Assembly (NCBI GenBank): GCA_905234245.1
Contig: CAJOGN010000026.1
Coordinates: forward strand, 1-64,000
Length of the DNA: 64,000 nucleotides
Reading direction: 5' to 3'
Source of the DNA: an uncultured Lachnospiraceae bacterium
GTDB taxonomy: Bacteria > Bacillota > Clostridia > Lachnospirales > Lachnospiraceae
The notes below the pieces were generated by a model that worked only from the letters and a program-made list of their open reading frames with translations, was not told the DNA's origin and did no database searches. Position 1 is the stretch's first letter. Every line of letters starts with the position of its first letter. Position numbers and translations under genes: made by a program. Below are positions 28,585-38,768 of the stretch, in pieces.

Positions 28585-30463
28585 GATGTTTCCTTTCCTT
28601 CTTCTTGTCAATAATCTCTACACTATCGTTAGTTATCTTCGTCTCCTTACCAACGAGAATAGTAATAGAACCACCCGGCACCTTAATATAATGCTGTGAC
28701 TTAATATACTGAAGCTCTCCGAAATCACTATATGTATTACATGCCAAATACCATTTCTTATTACCACTCATTCGAGGCAGTGCGAACTTCTCTTCATCGT
28801 AATGGAAATTATAACAGATAAGAATATCGTCTTTATTATCATCAAGAGAATACTCTCCAGCATAAAGGACTCCAAGTGCCTTCTTCTCATCACCAATTCC
28901 CATCATCCAAGGCTCTCTTCCATGATATGATAAGTCAGGTATACCTGTATGATGATAGTCATTCATATGCATTGGCTCTTCAAGCCTTATTATAGGATTA
29001 TTCTTCCTAAATCGAATCATAGCCTTGGTGAATTCTCTAAGCTCTCTTGCGAATTTGTTCTTAGGGAAATCCACCCAGCCTGTCTCATTATCCTGGCAAT
29101 ATACATTGTTATTACCACCTTGTGAATTGCCAACCTCATCTCCTGCTAGTATCAGCGGAATAGCCTGACCTAGCATAACAGCACAAATTGCCGTCTTCAT
29201 ATTATGAAGTCTAATAGAATTAATCGACTTGTTATTAGTCTTGCCTTCAATACCATAATTGTTGCTGCAATTATAGTTATTACCATCACGATTCTCTTCG
29301 CCATTAGCTTCATTATGCTTCTCACCATAGGCAAATGAATCATACAAAGTAAATCCATTACTATTAGCAGCATAATTAACAAATCCAAATCTCTCGTTCT
29401 GTCGTTTGGAATTATTGGCAAGCTCCGATACATATCCATCAAAATGATTCTGTAATTGTCTTAGTGCATATAAGAACTCATCATTACTTATAAATAAATG
29501 CTTATTAATCCTCTCACCATCTAATACTTCGTATGGAAATTCATGATAAAACAATTTAACATCAGTAAGATATGGGCTTGTTACCAACCTCTTAATAGGC
29601 AAATCGTTCCCTAGGATATGCAATCCATCAACATTATATTCCTTTGCCCAGAATATAAGGGATTTCATCATAACCTCATCACTTACCAATTTATTGAAAG
29701 CAATCTCCATTATGATTTCCAGACCACGAGCATGAATCTCGTCTATCATCATCTTCATATTGTAGGCAGCTTTATCTCCGCCAAAATAAGACGCCTTCGG
29801 AGCAAAATAATGTCCCTTATCATAGCCCCAGTAATTGACTTTACCTGAATCCTCTATAATGTTCTCAGTTGTAAAGTTCTCATTTACAATGATAGATTCA
29901 ACAATCCCCATTTCTTCAAATTCGTATAAAGGCTGAAACTCAATTGTGGTAACACCTAAATCAACAATCTCATCAAGCAGCTTAATAAAGCCCTTGTAAT
30001 TACCCTTGTCCCATCTATTAAGACCATGCTTCATAGTAAAGCCTCTCATATGAAGCTTATATATAATCATATCCTTAGGCGCAGTATGTGGCTTAGAATG
30101 CTTAAATTCATAATCATCTACAGCTATGGCAGAATAAACCTTATAGCCATTCTCTTTTCGTGACTTGTCATTCCACTTGTCACGACCCACTACTCTCGTA
30201 GCGTATTCATCCATAGTCTCCTTGCCATCACGATAGATTGTATAGCATATTGAGTCAGGATTAAGACCTTCTACACTAACAGAGCATACCAATCCCATCT
30301 TGTATTCATCAGTTATATCAATACGTGTAGTAAGCTTACGTGTCTTAATATCGTAAATGTTAATATAAGACTTTTCTTTAGTTGTTGTCATATAGGTAAA
30401 TGTAATCTGATCACCATGAACTCTGGCACCAAATTCGCAAAAATTACCCTGTCTTAATCTCAT
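28547..30463 (-). CDS. GlgX/GH13-like protein, predicted catalytically inactive
   Basis: GlgX-like segments VNYWGYDKGHYFAPKASYFGGD, NGFTLYDSFAYGEKHNEANGEENRDGNNYNCSNNYG and IPLILAGDEVGNSQGGNNNVYCQDNETGWVDF, but GH13 catalytic motifs are substituted (see findings). Confidence 0.88.
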   Translation of the reverse strand: MRLRQGNFCEFGARVHGDQITFTYMTTTKEKSYINIYDIKTRKLTTRIDITDEYKMGLVCSVSVEGLNPDSICYTIYRDGKETMDEYATRVVGRDKWNDKSRKENGYKVYSAIAVDDYEFKHSKPHTAPKDMIIYKLHMRGFTMKHGLNRWDKGNYKGFIKLLDEIVDLGVTTIEFQPLYEFEEMGIVESIIVNENFTTENIIEDSGKVNYWGYDKGHYFAPKASYFGGDKAAYNMKMMIDEIHARGLEIIMEIAFNKLVSDEVMMKSLIFWAKEYNVDGLHILGNDLPIKRLVTSPYLTDVKLFYHEFPYEVLDGERINKHLFISNDEFLYALRQLQNHFDGYVSELANNSKRQNERFGFVNYAANSNGFTLYDSFAYGEKHNEANGEENRDGNNYNCSNNYGIEGKTNNKSINSIRLHNMKTAICAVMLGQAIPLILAGDEVGNSQGGNNNVYCQDNETGWVDFPKNKFARELREFTKAMIRFRKNNPIIRLEEPMHMNDYHHTGIPDLSYHGREPWMMGIGDEKKALGVLYAGEYSLDDNKDDILICYNFHYDEEKFALPRMSGNKKWYLACNTYSDFGELQYIKSQHYIKVPGGSITILVGKETKITNDSVEIIDKKKERKHHDSTNKSLQNNN

Positions 30464-30514
30464 AAATTATTCCTGCCTTTGAAACAAAACCCAAAATGCG
30501 ACCTAAAATGGACG

Positions 30515-30571
30515 CACCTCGCTTCGCTCGGAATGCTGTCACGAGGTGTCGCGAAGCTACACCTCGTGACA
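30515..30571. repeat. GC-rich palindromic element with possible pseudoknot in the divergent intergenic region
   Basis: Perfect 13-bp inverted repeat TGTCACGAGGTGT(30537-30549)/ACACCTCGTGACA(30559-30571); 9-nt loop contains GCGAAGC (30551-30557), complementary to GCTTCGC at 30521-30527. Confidence 0.7.
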
Positions 30572-30662
30572 TATTATACCATAACTGTTGCTTTTTATTG
30601 AATATTTAATTATAATCTTACAAGATATTTCTGAAATAAGTCGAAAAACAAGGAGAAAAACC

Positions 30663-30959
30663 ATGGAAAATAAGGAAAATCAAGAGCTTGACGATGATGT
30701 AATGGTAACAATTGAGCTTGATGGTGAGGATCTTGACTGCGAAATCCTTACAATCTTCGACATTGAAGACCAGGATTATATTGTACTTATGCCTGTAGAT
30801 GAGAATGGTGAACCATTAGATGATACCCTTGTATATATTTATAGATACTTCGAAAAAGGCGACAACTACGCCATTGACAACATCCAGTCCGATGAAGAAT
30901 ATGAGCGCGTCAATAAGAGATTTAATGAATTATTAGAGGAAGCAAATAATCAGCCTTAG
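30663..30959 (+). CDS. DUF1292 domain-containing protein
   Basis: VTIELDGEDLDCEILTIFDIEDQDYIVLMPVDENGEPLDDTLVYIYRYFE; ATG at 30663 follows AAGGAGAAAAACC. Confidence 0.88.
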   Translation: MENKENQELDDDVMVTIELDGEDLDCEILTIFDIEDQDYIVLMPVDENGEPLDDTLVYIYRYFEKGDNYAIDNIQSDEEYERVNKRFNELLEEANNQP

Positions 30960-32761
30960 TTTATTTGCATTTCCTCTATAAATCTGGATGGGAAGAGCTT
31001 CTCGTTATTCCTTCGTTGTATATAGCACAATGTAAGGTTAGTCTTAGCGCGAGTCAAGGCAACATAGAACATCCGTCTCTCCTCTTCTAACGCTTCCTGA
31101 CTCTTAGCCTTCTTAGATGGCGTTACCCCTTCATTAACATCAAGAATGAATACATTGTCGAACTCTAATCCCTTAGATGCGTGAAATGTATATAGAAAAA
31201 CTCGAGCATGGGACTCATCAGTTTTTCCCTCTTCATACTCTAATCTCATATTACATTCCTCAAGAAATGCTTTAATATTAATAAAACCTTTGCTAAGGCT
31301 TGTTATATTCTCTAACACCCTTGTATAATCATCATACTGCTTCTTGTTATTAGCTGTCTCAGCAATATAATTATCGTATCCAATCTTCTTACGTATAAAC
31401 AAAATTGCAGAGCTAGGTCTAAGACCTCTAATCCTTGTAATATCAGACTTCATATTCCTTATTCTATTTTGCATATATGGTTTGTCTGAGTAGAATCGCA
31501 CCATATCATCAAATGACACATTTTCCCTATCAATACATTCTCTTCTAATATATCTATTAGGTTTATTATATATCCTTAGAAAATCAGACCTCTTCCCTTC
31601 TCCTAATGCTATATTCATGTAGCTAATAATATCCTTAAATATGAAATGACTATATATATTAGACACTTTATCCTTAACAAAAAATGGTACACCCTTTTCA
31701 GAAAGCATGTTGGTAATTGAAATGTTCTGATTCTTATTGCGAAATAATATGGCAACAGTCGATGATTCATCCATGCTAAGAAGTATCTTAAGCTTAGCAC
31801 ATATCCATTTTGATTCTGTATCAGCATCCTTAAAATAGTGGGTGCTTATATTACCACTATGAGTATTATTAGCTGCTATTACCTTATTGAATCGTTTCTC
31901 ATTGCTGCTAATAAGCTTAGAGGACTGTTCAACAATACTAGCACATGACCGATAATTGGTACATAACTTAATAACCTTACAGTCATCATATTCCTTAGGG
32001 AAATCAAGCATAATATTAGGATTAGCACCACGAAAACCATATATAGACTGATCATCATCCCCTACTGCAAACACATTCCTACTAATAGCAAGCATCTTAA
32101 CAATGCCAAACTGCAAATCATTCATATCCTGCATCTCATCAATCAGATAGAAGGAATAACGTTGCTGCCACTTTGATAACACCTTGGGATTCTCTCTAAA
32201 CAAATTGTAGGTTAACATTAGCATATCATCAAAATCTATCTTGCCTAATTCTTTCTTCATTGATTGAAATGCATTATATAACTTTCTGAATTCCTCTACA
32301 TCGAAACCTTCAGATTCATATTCATCAATAGAAATGGTTGTATTATTAACATAGCTTATCTCTTTGTATAAGCCCTCTAATAATCCATCATCAAATTCCA
32401 TATTTACAGAAAGCACAACTTCCTTAAGGAAACTAATAAGATTCTTGCCCTGCAAGATAGAATCAGCCTCTAGTCGCATCTCACTTCTAAGAATTGAATA
32501 AAACACTGAATGAAATGTGCCGAAATTGACAAGACCTGACTTAGGATTATTACATAGACTAATGAAGCGGCTCTTCATTTCAAGAGCTGCATCCTTAGTA
32601 AATGTAATAACAAGAATAGATTGTGGGTTAACATGGTATTCGTCAATAAGATGCTTAATCCTATTGACTAGAACTGTAGTCTTGCCACTTCCTGGACCTG
32701 CTAAAGTAAGGCAAGGACCAGTAAAGTGACGTACTGCTTCTAATTGATTATCGTCAAGCAT
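30956..32761 (-). CDS. UvrD/PcrA-type ATP-dependent DNA helicase
   Basis: LTLAGPGSGKTTVLVNRIKHLI, VGDDDQSIYGFRGANP, TFHASKGLEFDNVFI, EERRMFYVALTRAK. Confidence 0.94.
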   Translation of the reverse strand: MLDDNQLEAVRHFTGPCLTLAGPGSGKTTVLVNRIKHLIDEYHVNPQSILVITFTKDAALEMKSRFISLCNNPKSGLVNFGTFHSVFYSILRSEMRLEADSILQGKNLISFLKEVVLSVNMEFDDGLLEGLYKEISYVNNTTISIDEYESEGFDVEEFRKLYNAFQSMKKELGKIDFDDMLMLTYNLFRENPKVLSKWQQRYSFYLIDEMQDMNDLQFGIVKMLAISRNVFAVGDDDQSIYGFRGANPNIMLDFPKEYDDCKVIKLCTNYRSCASIVEQSSKLISSNEKRFNKVIAANNTHSGNISTHYFKDADTESKWICAKLKILLSMDESSTVAILFRNKNQNISITNMLSEKGVPFFVKDKVSNIYSHFIFKDIISYMNIALGEGKRSDFLRIYNKPNRYIRRECIDRENVSFDDMVRFYSDKPYMQNRIRNMKSDITRIRGLRPSSAILFIRKKIGYDNYIAETANNKKQYDDYTRVLENITSLSKGFINIKAFLEECNMRLEYEEGKTDESHARVFLYTFHASKGLEFDNVFILDVNEGVTPSKKAKSQEALEEERRMFYVALTRAKTNLTLCYIQRRNNEKLFPSRFIEEMQIN

Positions 32762-32914
32762 AGAACTCCTTCACTTGACATCTTAACCCCATCCATAAGT
32801 GATGTTAATATAACATAAGATAATATATAGTGCAATAGATAGTAATAGAAAGCGCTGCATATCCTATACTGCGTCTTAATCGGTAATGCTTCGCTAAGAA
32901 TATATGAAGTGTTA

Positions 32915-34375
32915 TTATAGTTCTTCCTCTAATTTCTTAATAGCTGTATTTATACGTCGAAGGGACTCTTCTTTGCCTAGTAATTCTAATAGTTCTGTGG
33001 CGCCACCAGGTGTCATTTGCTTACCAGATAATGCAGTTCTAATTGGCCAAAGAACATATCCATTCTTTACTTCATGTTCCTTAGCAAATGCAACAAGCAA
33101 TTGATATAAAGAGTCATTAGTATAGTCATCATGTGCTTCTAATACAGGAACTAGCTCCTTAAGTGCAGATAATGAGCTTTCAGGTGTGGTCTTCATCTTC
33201 TTATGACGATACATCTCTATATCATAATCAGGAACGCTTTCGAAGAAGTCAATGTGTCCTTCGATATCTGGGAACACCTCTATTCTGGTCTTAACCATAT
33301 TAGCAACCTTGACTTTATCAATTGGTCTGGTTATTACCTTGTCAATAATTGGCTCTGCTATCTTATAGAAGAACTCATCAAAGTCCATTGCCTTGATATA
33401 CTCACCATTCATCCAGCGAAGTTTCACTATGTCGAATACAGCAGGCGACTTGGACATATGATGATAGTCGAACACCTTTACAAGCTCTTCTAAAGAGAAA
33501 ATCTCCTGATTATCCTCTGGACTCCAGCCAAGAAGTGCCACAAAGTTAACTATTGCTTCTGTAAGAAATCCCTGCTCAACAAGGTCTTCATAAGAAGAAT
33601 GACCACTTCTCTTAGACAGCTTCTCATGATTCTCATTAGTAATAAGTGGGCAGTGTACATATATGGGGACATCCCAGCCGAATGCTTCGTATAATCTATT
33701 GTATTTTGGAGATGATGATAAGTATTCATTACCACGAACCACATGTGTTATTCCCATTAAATGATCATCTACAACATTAGCAAAATTATATGTTGGATAT
33801 CCATCTGACTTAATAAGAATCATATCATCAAGCTCTGCATTATCTACAGTAATCTCTCCATATATCTCATCATCAAATGTAGTAGTACCAGTCCTTGGAT
33901 TATTCTGTCTGATTACATATGGCATACCTGCATCAAGATTAGCCTGCACCTCTTCAGGAGACAAACTAAGACAATGCTTATCGTATATAGATATTTCCTT
34001 GCCATCTAGGTTCTGTTTAATTGACTCTAATCTCTCAGGCGTACAGAAGCAATAATATGCCTCACCCTTCTCAATCAGCTTCTTAGCATATTCAAGATAG
34101 ATACCCTGCTCCTGTCTCTTAGACTGAACATAAGGGCCAACACCACCATCCTTATCTGGCCCTTCATCATGAATTAATCCAGTTGCCTGAAGGGTTCTGT
34201 AAATAATATCTACTGCACCTTCAACATAACGCTCCTGATCTGTATCTTCAATACGAAGTACGAAATCCCCTCCCTCATGCTTAGCAATAAGGTAAGCATA
34301 AAGCGCTGTCCTTAGATTACCAACATGCATTCTTCCTGTTGGACTTGGTGCAAATCTTGTTCTAATCTTACTCAT
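32915..34375 (-). CDS. gltX: Glutamyl-tRNA synthetase
   Basis: [36 protein letters not shown] (KMSKS-equivalent). Confidence 0.96.
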   Translation of the reverse strand: MSKIRTRFAPSPTGRMHVGNLRTALYAYLIAKHEGGDFVLRIEDTDQERYVEGAVDIIYRTLQATGLIHDEGPDKDGGVGPYVQSKRQEQGIYLEYAKKLIEKGEAYYCFCTPERLESIKQNLDGKEISIYDKHCLSLSPEEVQANLDAGMPYVIRQNNPRTGTTTFDDEIYGEITVDNAELDDMILIKSDGYPTYNFANVVDDHLMGITHVVRGNEYLSSSPKYNRLYEAFGWDVPIYVHCPLITNENHEKLSKRSGHSSYEDLVEQGFLTEAIVNFVALLGWSPEDNQEIFSLEELVKVFDYHHMSKSPAVFDIVKLRWMNGEYIKAMDFDEFFYKIAEPIIDKVITRPIDKVKVANMVKTRIEVFPDIEGHIDFFESVPDYDIEMYRHKKMKTTPESSLSALKELVPVLEAHDDYTNDSLYQLLVAFAKEHEVKNGYVLWPIRTALSGKQMTPGGATELLELLGKEESLRRINTAIKKLEEEL

Positions 34376-34403
34376 TTTAATTTCCTTCCTTACATTACAT
34401 TTA

Positions 34404-36644
34404 TTATAATTCATAATAATCGATATTCTCTTTTAGCAATGGCGTTATCTCTACTCCGCTCTTAGTCATACTGTCATATAACGCCTTCAGCCTCTTATAG
34501 CTCTTGGCATTATTAACATTGAAGCGATGAATTGCTTTAGTAAACATTGGACTGTCTTCTAGCTTACTTCTAATATCCTTCGAAAATGGACAATATGTAA
34601 ATACAATTTCTCTGACGAATTTGTTAAGTCTGAATCCACCCTTTGACTCGTATTTTATCCAGTTATAATAGTCCTTGGCAAATACTTCTCTAAAGCTATT
34701 CTTAGACCTTACAAGTGAACTCTTAATCTGGTCCTTAGCATCCTGTGACAATTCATGATTCTTCTTATAGAACTGAAGATAATCATAATAATCACTTGTA
34801 AGAGAATGCTCTCTTATATCATTCCATCTTGGTCCCTGAATCTTACGACACAGCTCCCATCTGTATCTGGCAGTAAGAATTGTAATCTCATCTGCTATAT
34901 CACAGGTTGCGAATATCGGCAGCATAAATCTGGCCGGAGTATCATTCTTAACACTTGCCGTCTCCTGCCACATCATTCCCTTAGAACCACAATTAGGCAT
35001 AAGAATAAAGTCTGGAAGAATCTCACTCATTAATGCTTCATTCTTAATAGCATCAGGAAGATTATTATAGAAAACTGGTCTATAATATGCCGAGAAATCA
35101 ATACTTCTTATTCCGTTAACAGCCTCGTATATCTTATTCCTGCTTACAAGCATATTCGTAGGGTCATTAAAGAGGTCATTATCATTCATAATAGCATTAA
35201 AGCTACTAATATTGCCATAAGTCAACCTGTTAACCGTCTTGAACATGTTGTCTATCTCGAAGGAAACTCTTTCTTCTGGTTTGTTCTTAATCCTGTCTAT
35301 CTCTTCCTTCTTGATATTTCCTTGTTTATACTCCTCAATTAAGTAATGCTCAAAATCAAAGTCAAATTCATTCTTAGACGGTTCTCTGTCACCACGATAT
35401 ATGGCCTTAAGCCAGTTGAATATTGTAAATACATGGTCGGAACTAACAAGCTCCATATGATTAGTTATACTAAATAATCCATTAATCTTATCTTCTTCTA
35501 AGAAAGCACCATCCACATATCCAAAGTTAAGAAACATCTCAACTGTTGCAGGCAGATTTCTGTCATTTACGGCTCGCAAGAAGCATTTCTTATATATATC
35601 ATAGAAATCATTATTAATCTGTTTCCTAAGATTGTTAGCTTCCTTGTCTCGCTGAATCTTAGTATAGCACTTAGAATAATCAGAAAATCTCTTAATATAC
35701 TCCTTCTTAGAATCACTAAGAAAGCCTGCGTAATCAAGAATGAATTCTAAGTCTGAGCTAGGACCATCCTCCTCCACACTCTCTTCTTCTGGAACAAATT
35801 GCTTAGCATCACTATATTCTTCTTTACATCTATCTATTAACTTTGAATCATATATGCCAAGATTAGTTGCAAACCCAAGAAGGCCTTCTATGGTTTGCTC
35901 AAGTTCCTCCGTATCAAGATTAGAGCGCTTATAGAAAGCCATAAGCGCAATGTAGCCATGAAATATATCCCTGTTCCTGTCACTTATAAGATGATCTCTG
36001 TTATAGCCATAGAACTCTATCATCTGAGATATTCCCCGGGCCACACGATGCATCTGCAAGGACGCCTCCATTATTGCTCCTAGTGAAAGCTTATCATCAG
36101 ACGTATATAGCTTCATATACTCATTTGCATGATTATTAACAATACTATCTAAGCTATCAAGCTCCCAATCACTAAGAGTATGTGTAACATTAAGTGGTTG
36201 GAACGAAGACAAATCCGGTCCGCTGGAATATTCGAATCTATTCTTAATTACAAGAGACTGATATTCCTGATACACCTTGTCCACATATACAGAGAACTTA
36301 TTAGCGTTCTTATATAGCCTGTCATAGACCTTGAATTGTTGAAATCTCTGGCTTATGGCAGTCTTAAGAAACAGGGTTCTCATCTTAGCTTCCTTCTCTA
36401 AGAAATGCTTAAGGTCTGACACACTTCGACATGTGAACATGATAAATGTGCAATCCGTCTTGGCAATGTAATCACAGATAAAGAAATCCTGCTCTAGCAT
36501 CCCAATAATAGAATTAACGCCAAGCTTAGTCTCAACAAAATCGTTCTTCTGTATTACTTCGCCTTCCTGGATAATATACCATTCCTTTACAGGGTCATTC
36601 TTTTTTGCTAATACCTGTCCCTTTTTAAGTCCAATTATTTCCAT
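34404..36644 (-). CDS. Large protein with N-terminal cyclic-nucleotide-binding-like (CRP/FNR jelly roll) domain
   Basis: N-terminus [49 protein letters not shown] resembles a cNMP-binding fold; the remaining ~640 aa not recognised, predicted helical. Confidence 0.65.
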   Translation of the reverse strand: MEIIGLKKGQVLAKKNDPVKEWYIIQEGEVIQKNDFVETKLGVNSIIGMLEQDFFICDYIAKTDCTFIMFTCRSVSDLKHFLEKEAKMRTLFLKTAISQRFQQFKVYDRLYKNANKFSVYVDKVYQEYQSLVIKNRFEYSSGPDLSSFQPLNVTHTLSDWELDSLDSIVNNHANEYMKLYTSDDKLSLGAIMEASLQMHRVARGISQMIEFYGYNRDHLISDRNRDIFHGYIALMAFYKRSNLDTEELEQTIEGLLGFATNLGIYDSKLIDRCKEEYSDAKQFVPEEESVEEDGPSSDLEFILDYAGFLSDSKKEYIKRFSDYSKCYTKIQRDKEANNLRKQINNDFYDIYKKCFLRAVNDRNLPATVEMFLNFGYVDGAFLEEDKINGLFSITNHMELVSSDHVFTIFNWLKAIYRGDREPSKNEFDFDFEHYLIEEYKQGNIKKEEIDRIKNKPEERVSFEIDNMFKTVNRLTYGNISSFNAIMNDNDLFNDPTNMLVSRNKIYEAVNGIRSIDFSAYYRPVFYNNLPDAIKNEALMSEILPDFILMPNCGSKGMMWQETASVKNDTPARFMLPIFATCDIADEITILTARYRWELCRKIQGPRWNDIREHSLTSDYYDYLQFYKKNHELSQDAKDQIKSSLVRSKNSFREVFAKDYYNWIKYESKGGFRLNKFVREIVFTYCPFSKDIRSKLEDSPMFTKAIHRFNVNNAKSYKRLKALYDSMTKSGVEITPLLKENIDYYEL

Positions 36645-36653
36645 TATTCTTAC

Positions 36654-37286
36654 CTAACTTACATTTTTGTATTTATTAAGACCGCAAATCTTATCAACAG
36701 AATCAATAATCTCTAGAATCTCAGGAACATAATAATGATGCTCTCTCATAAGTCTGTCTATCTCGTCTCTCTCACTCTTAACAGCCTTAGTATTCTCTTC
36801 CATTCTGTCCCTTACTTTAGAACGCCTCTCCACAAGATTATGCCTAATCTCAATTCGCTCATCCTTATTAACAAGGGCACTTGTCTGTGTTAACCATATC
36901 TTACAATCATATAGCCCTGCCTGCTTTAGAAGCCTGATTAATCGACCTGTAAAATACTCTAAGTCTTCGTTGTTCTTTTCAAATTTCTCCTTTTCCTTAA
37001 CAGCCTCTAAGTATTGTTCCCATACATAGAGTAGCTTATAGGAGCTTTCTACATCGTATTTGTCAGCAACATAATCAACCGCCTTAGTAACGTTGACATA
37101 CTTCATTCTAACAACATTAAGAAGGGATATGGTATTATTCAGCTTCTTTTTGTCTTTTCGCATATCTCTTGACAAATTAGACATAAACACAAAAAGAACC
37201 CCAACTGCAATAGCTGTTACAGCAAAGAGAATCATCCTGTATAATCCCACATCTGTCTTGGTAAACTTCTCAATAATAAAAGACAA
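36654..37286 (-). CDS. Single-TM coiled-coil protein, unknown function
   Basis: N-terminal TM MILFAVTAIAVGVLFVFM followed by charged helices; in line with the DUF5716/DUF5717 cluster. Confidence 0.7.
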   Translation of the reverse strand: MSFIIEKFTKTDVGLYRMILFAVTAIAVGVLFVFMSNLSRDMRKDKKKLNNTISLLNVVRMKYVNVTKAVDYVADKYDVESSYKLLYVWEQYLEAVKEKEKFEKNNEDLEYFTGRLIRLLKQAGLYDCKIWLTQTSALVNKDERIEIRHNLVERRSKVRDRMEENTKAVKSERDEIDRLMREHHYYVPEILEIIDSVDKICGLNKYKNVS

Positions 37287-37306
37287 TACTAAGAAGGAAG
37301 CAAATG

Positions 37307-37819
37307 CTACTGCAACATCTTAGAGCGATTGCTTTCATTAATCTCCATCTCAACTAAGCTCTTCTGACCTTCTAAGTCATTCATTTCCTTCTTAATCTTC
37401 GCCTGATACCTTTCATTCTCCTGCATTCTACTAATAATACCAGGCATATCCTCCTGCTCTTGTTCCATAAGAACAAATTGCTCATCAGTAATTTTCTTCG
37501 AGCTCTCAAGATAAGCAGTCTTAGCCCTGTCTGACTCTAATATATTAGCTGCAGCATTTCTTACTTCGTTATATCGCTCTTCAGGCAAATTATCGATTAT
37601 TTGAATATCATCAAGGTACTTCGTTACAAGCTTATATTCCTTCTTCTCTGCTTTAATCTCTTTTGTCGTTGCAATAATTTGCTCACAAGAATCAAGGATA
37701 TAGTGCTCAAGCTTCTTAGGGTCATCCCACGCATCTATATCCTGTATCTCCTTGGTAACCTTGGCAAAGGCTTCATCAAGCTCTTGTTCTTTTTTCTTCT
37801 TCCTGCCAAAAAATCTCAT
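37307..37819 (-). CDS. Soluble coiled-coil protein, unknown function
   Basis: KKEQELDEAFAKVTKEIQDIDAWDDPKKLEHYILDSCEQI...; Lys/Glu-rich heptads. Confidence 0.7.
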   Translation of the reverse strand: MRFFGRKKKKEQELDEAFAKVTKEIQDIDAWDDPKKLEHYILDSCEQIIATTKEIKAEKKEYKLVTKYLDDIQIIDNLPEERYNEVRNAAANILESDRAKTAYLESSKKITDEQFVLMEQEQEDMPGIISRMQENERYQAKIKKEMNDLEGQKSLVEMEINESNRSKMLQ

Positions 37820-37830
37820 ATACTATCCCA

Positions 37831-38661
37831 CTATATATTACACAACTGATTATATTCCTGTTTCCATCTATTAATTATTGCTCCAAGCTGATTCTTATAT
37901 GACTTTTCTTCATAGAAATCATCCCTCATCTTATCAAGACGGGTAGAAAAATTCTTAACATCAGCACTTGTACTTGTATCTGTAACAATTTTCTTAATCT
38001 TAGCCGCTAAATCCTCTGGTACAAAATATTTTGCAACCTGCATATTGAACCCATCTTCATCTCTCATACATCTATAAGTACAAAGCATGGCTTCTAAGGA
38101 TATCTTCTTACGATTAAGCTGATATGCATATTCAAAGCATACACTTGCCTCATTGAAAAAGAATAATCTTGAATAGCAAACTGCAAGATTATGCCATATA
38201 TCTCCAAGAAATTCCTTAGATATTTCCTTCTTATCGGCCCTGTCTAATATATTCTCATATTCATATATTGCATCAACAATATTGCCCTTATCAAGCAACC
38301 TGTCAGCCCTGATTTTACTGCATTCTATTGGCGATTTATTCTCAAATGAGCTAATTATCTCAACAACATTTCTTATCTCATCACCAGGAAGATAGTCGCA
38401 CATATTAAGAAGGGTCTCAATAAATACATGAAGTGGCTTCTCTTCATCAAGAATGGTAGTTAAGGCTTTCTCTTCATCCTTACCGATTTCTCTTCCAATC
38501 CAGCCACACAGCTCATAACAAGCGAACTCTGTATTAATCAGATATGCGTTATGTGCAACATAATAACACAATTCTTCCAAAGAATATATATTAAGTGATA
38601 CATCTTCTATATAATATGGAACAGCCGCAATTGGCTTCTTACATAGAATTAATTCTCCCAT
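37831..38661 (-). CDS. TPR-like helical-repeat protein, unknown function
   Basis: GNIVDAIYEYENILDRADKKEISKEFLGDIWHNLAVCYSRLFFFNEASVCFEYAYQLNRK is TPR-like. Confidence 0.7.
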   Translation of the reverse strand: MGELILCKKPIAAVPYYIEDVSLNIYSLEELCYYVAHNAYLINTEFACYELCGWIGREIGKDEEKALTTILDEEKPLHVFIETLLNMCDYLPGDEIRNVVEIISSFENKSPIECSKIRADRLLDKGNIVDAIYEYENILDRADKKEISKEFLGDIWHNLAVCYSRLFFFNEASVCFEYAYQLNRKKISLEAMLCTYRCMRDEDGFNMQVAKYFVPEDLAAKIKKIVTDTSTSADVKNFSTRLDKMRDDFYEEKSYKNQLGAIINRWKQEYNQLCNI

Positions 38662-38698
38662 TATAGTCTCCTTATACTATATATCTAAGATACTATCT

Positions 38699-38764
38699 AT
38701 GTCTGATTAAAATATCAACACGCTCATAAAGAAAATCGCTTAGTTGATATTTCTAATCAGACAT
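38699..38764 (-). repeat. Intra-cluster long hairpin
   Basis: ATGTCTGATTAAAATATCAA (38699-38718) versus reverse complement of TTGATATTTCTAATCAGACAT (38744-38764): about 20/21 with one indel, 25-nt loop. Confidence 0.75.
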
Positions 38765-38768
38765 ATTG

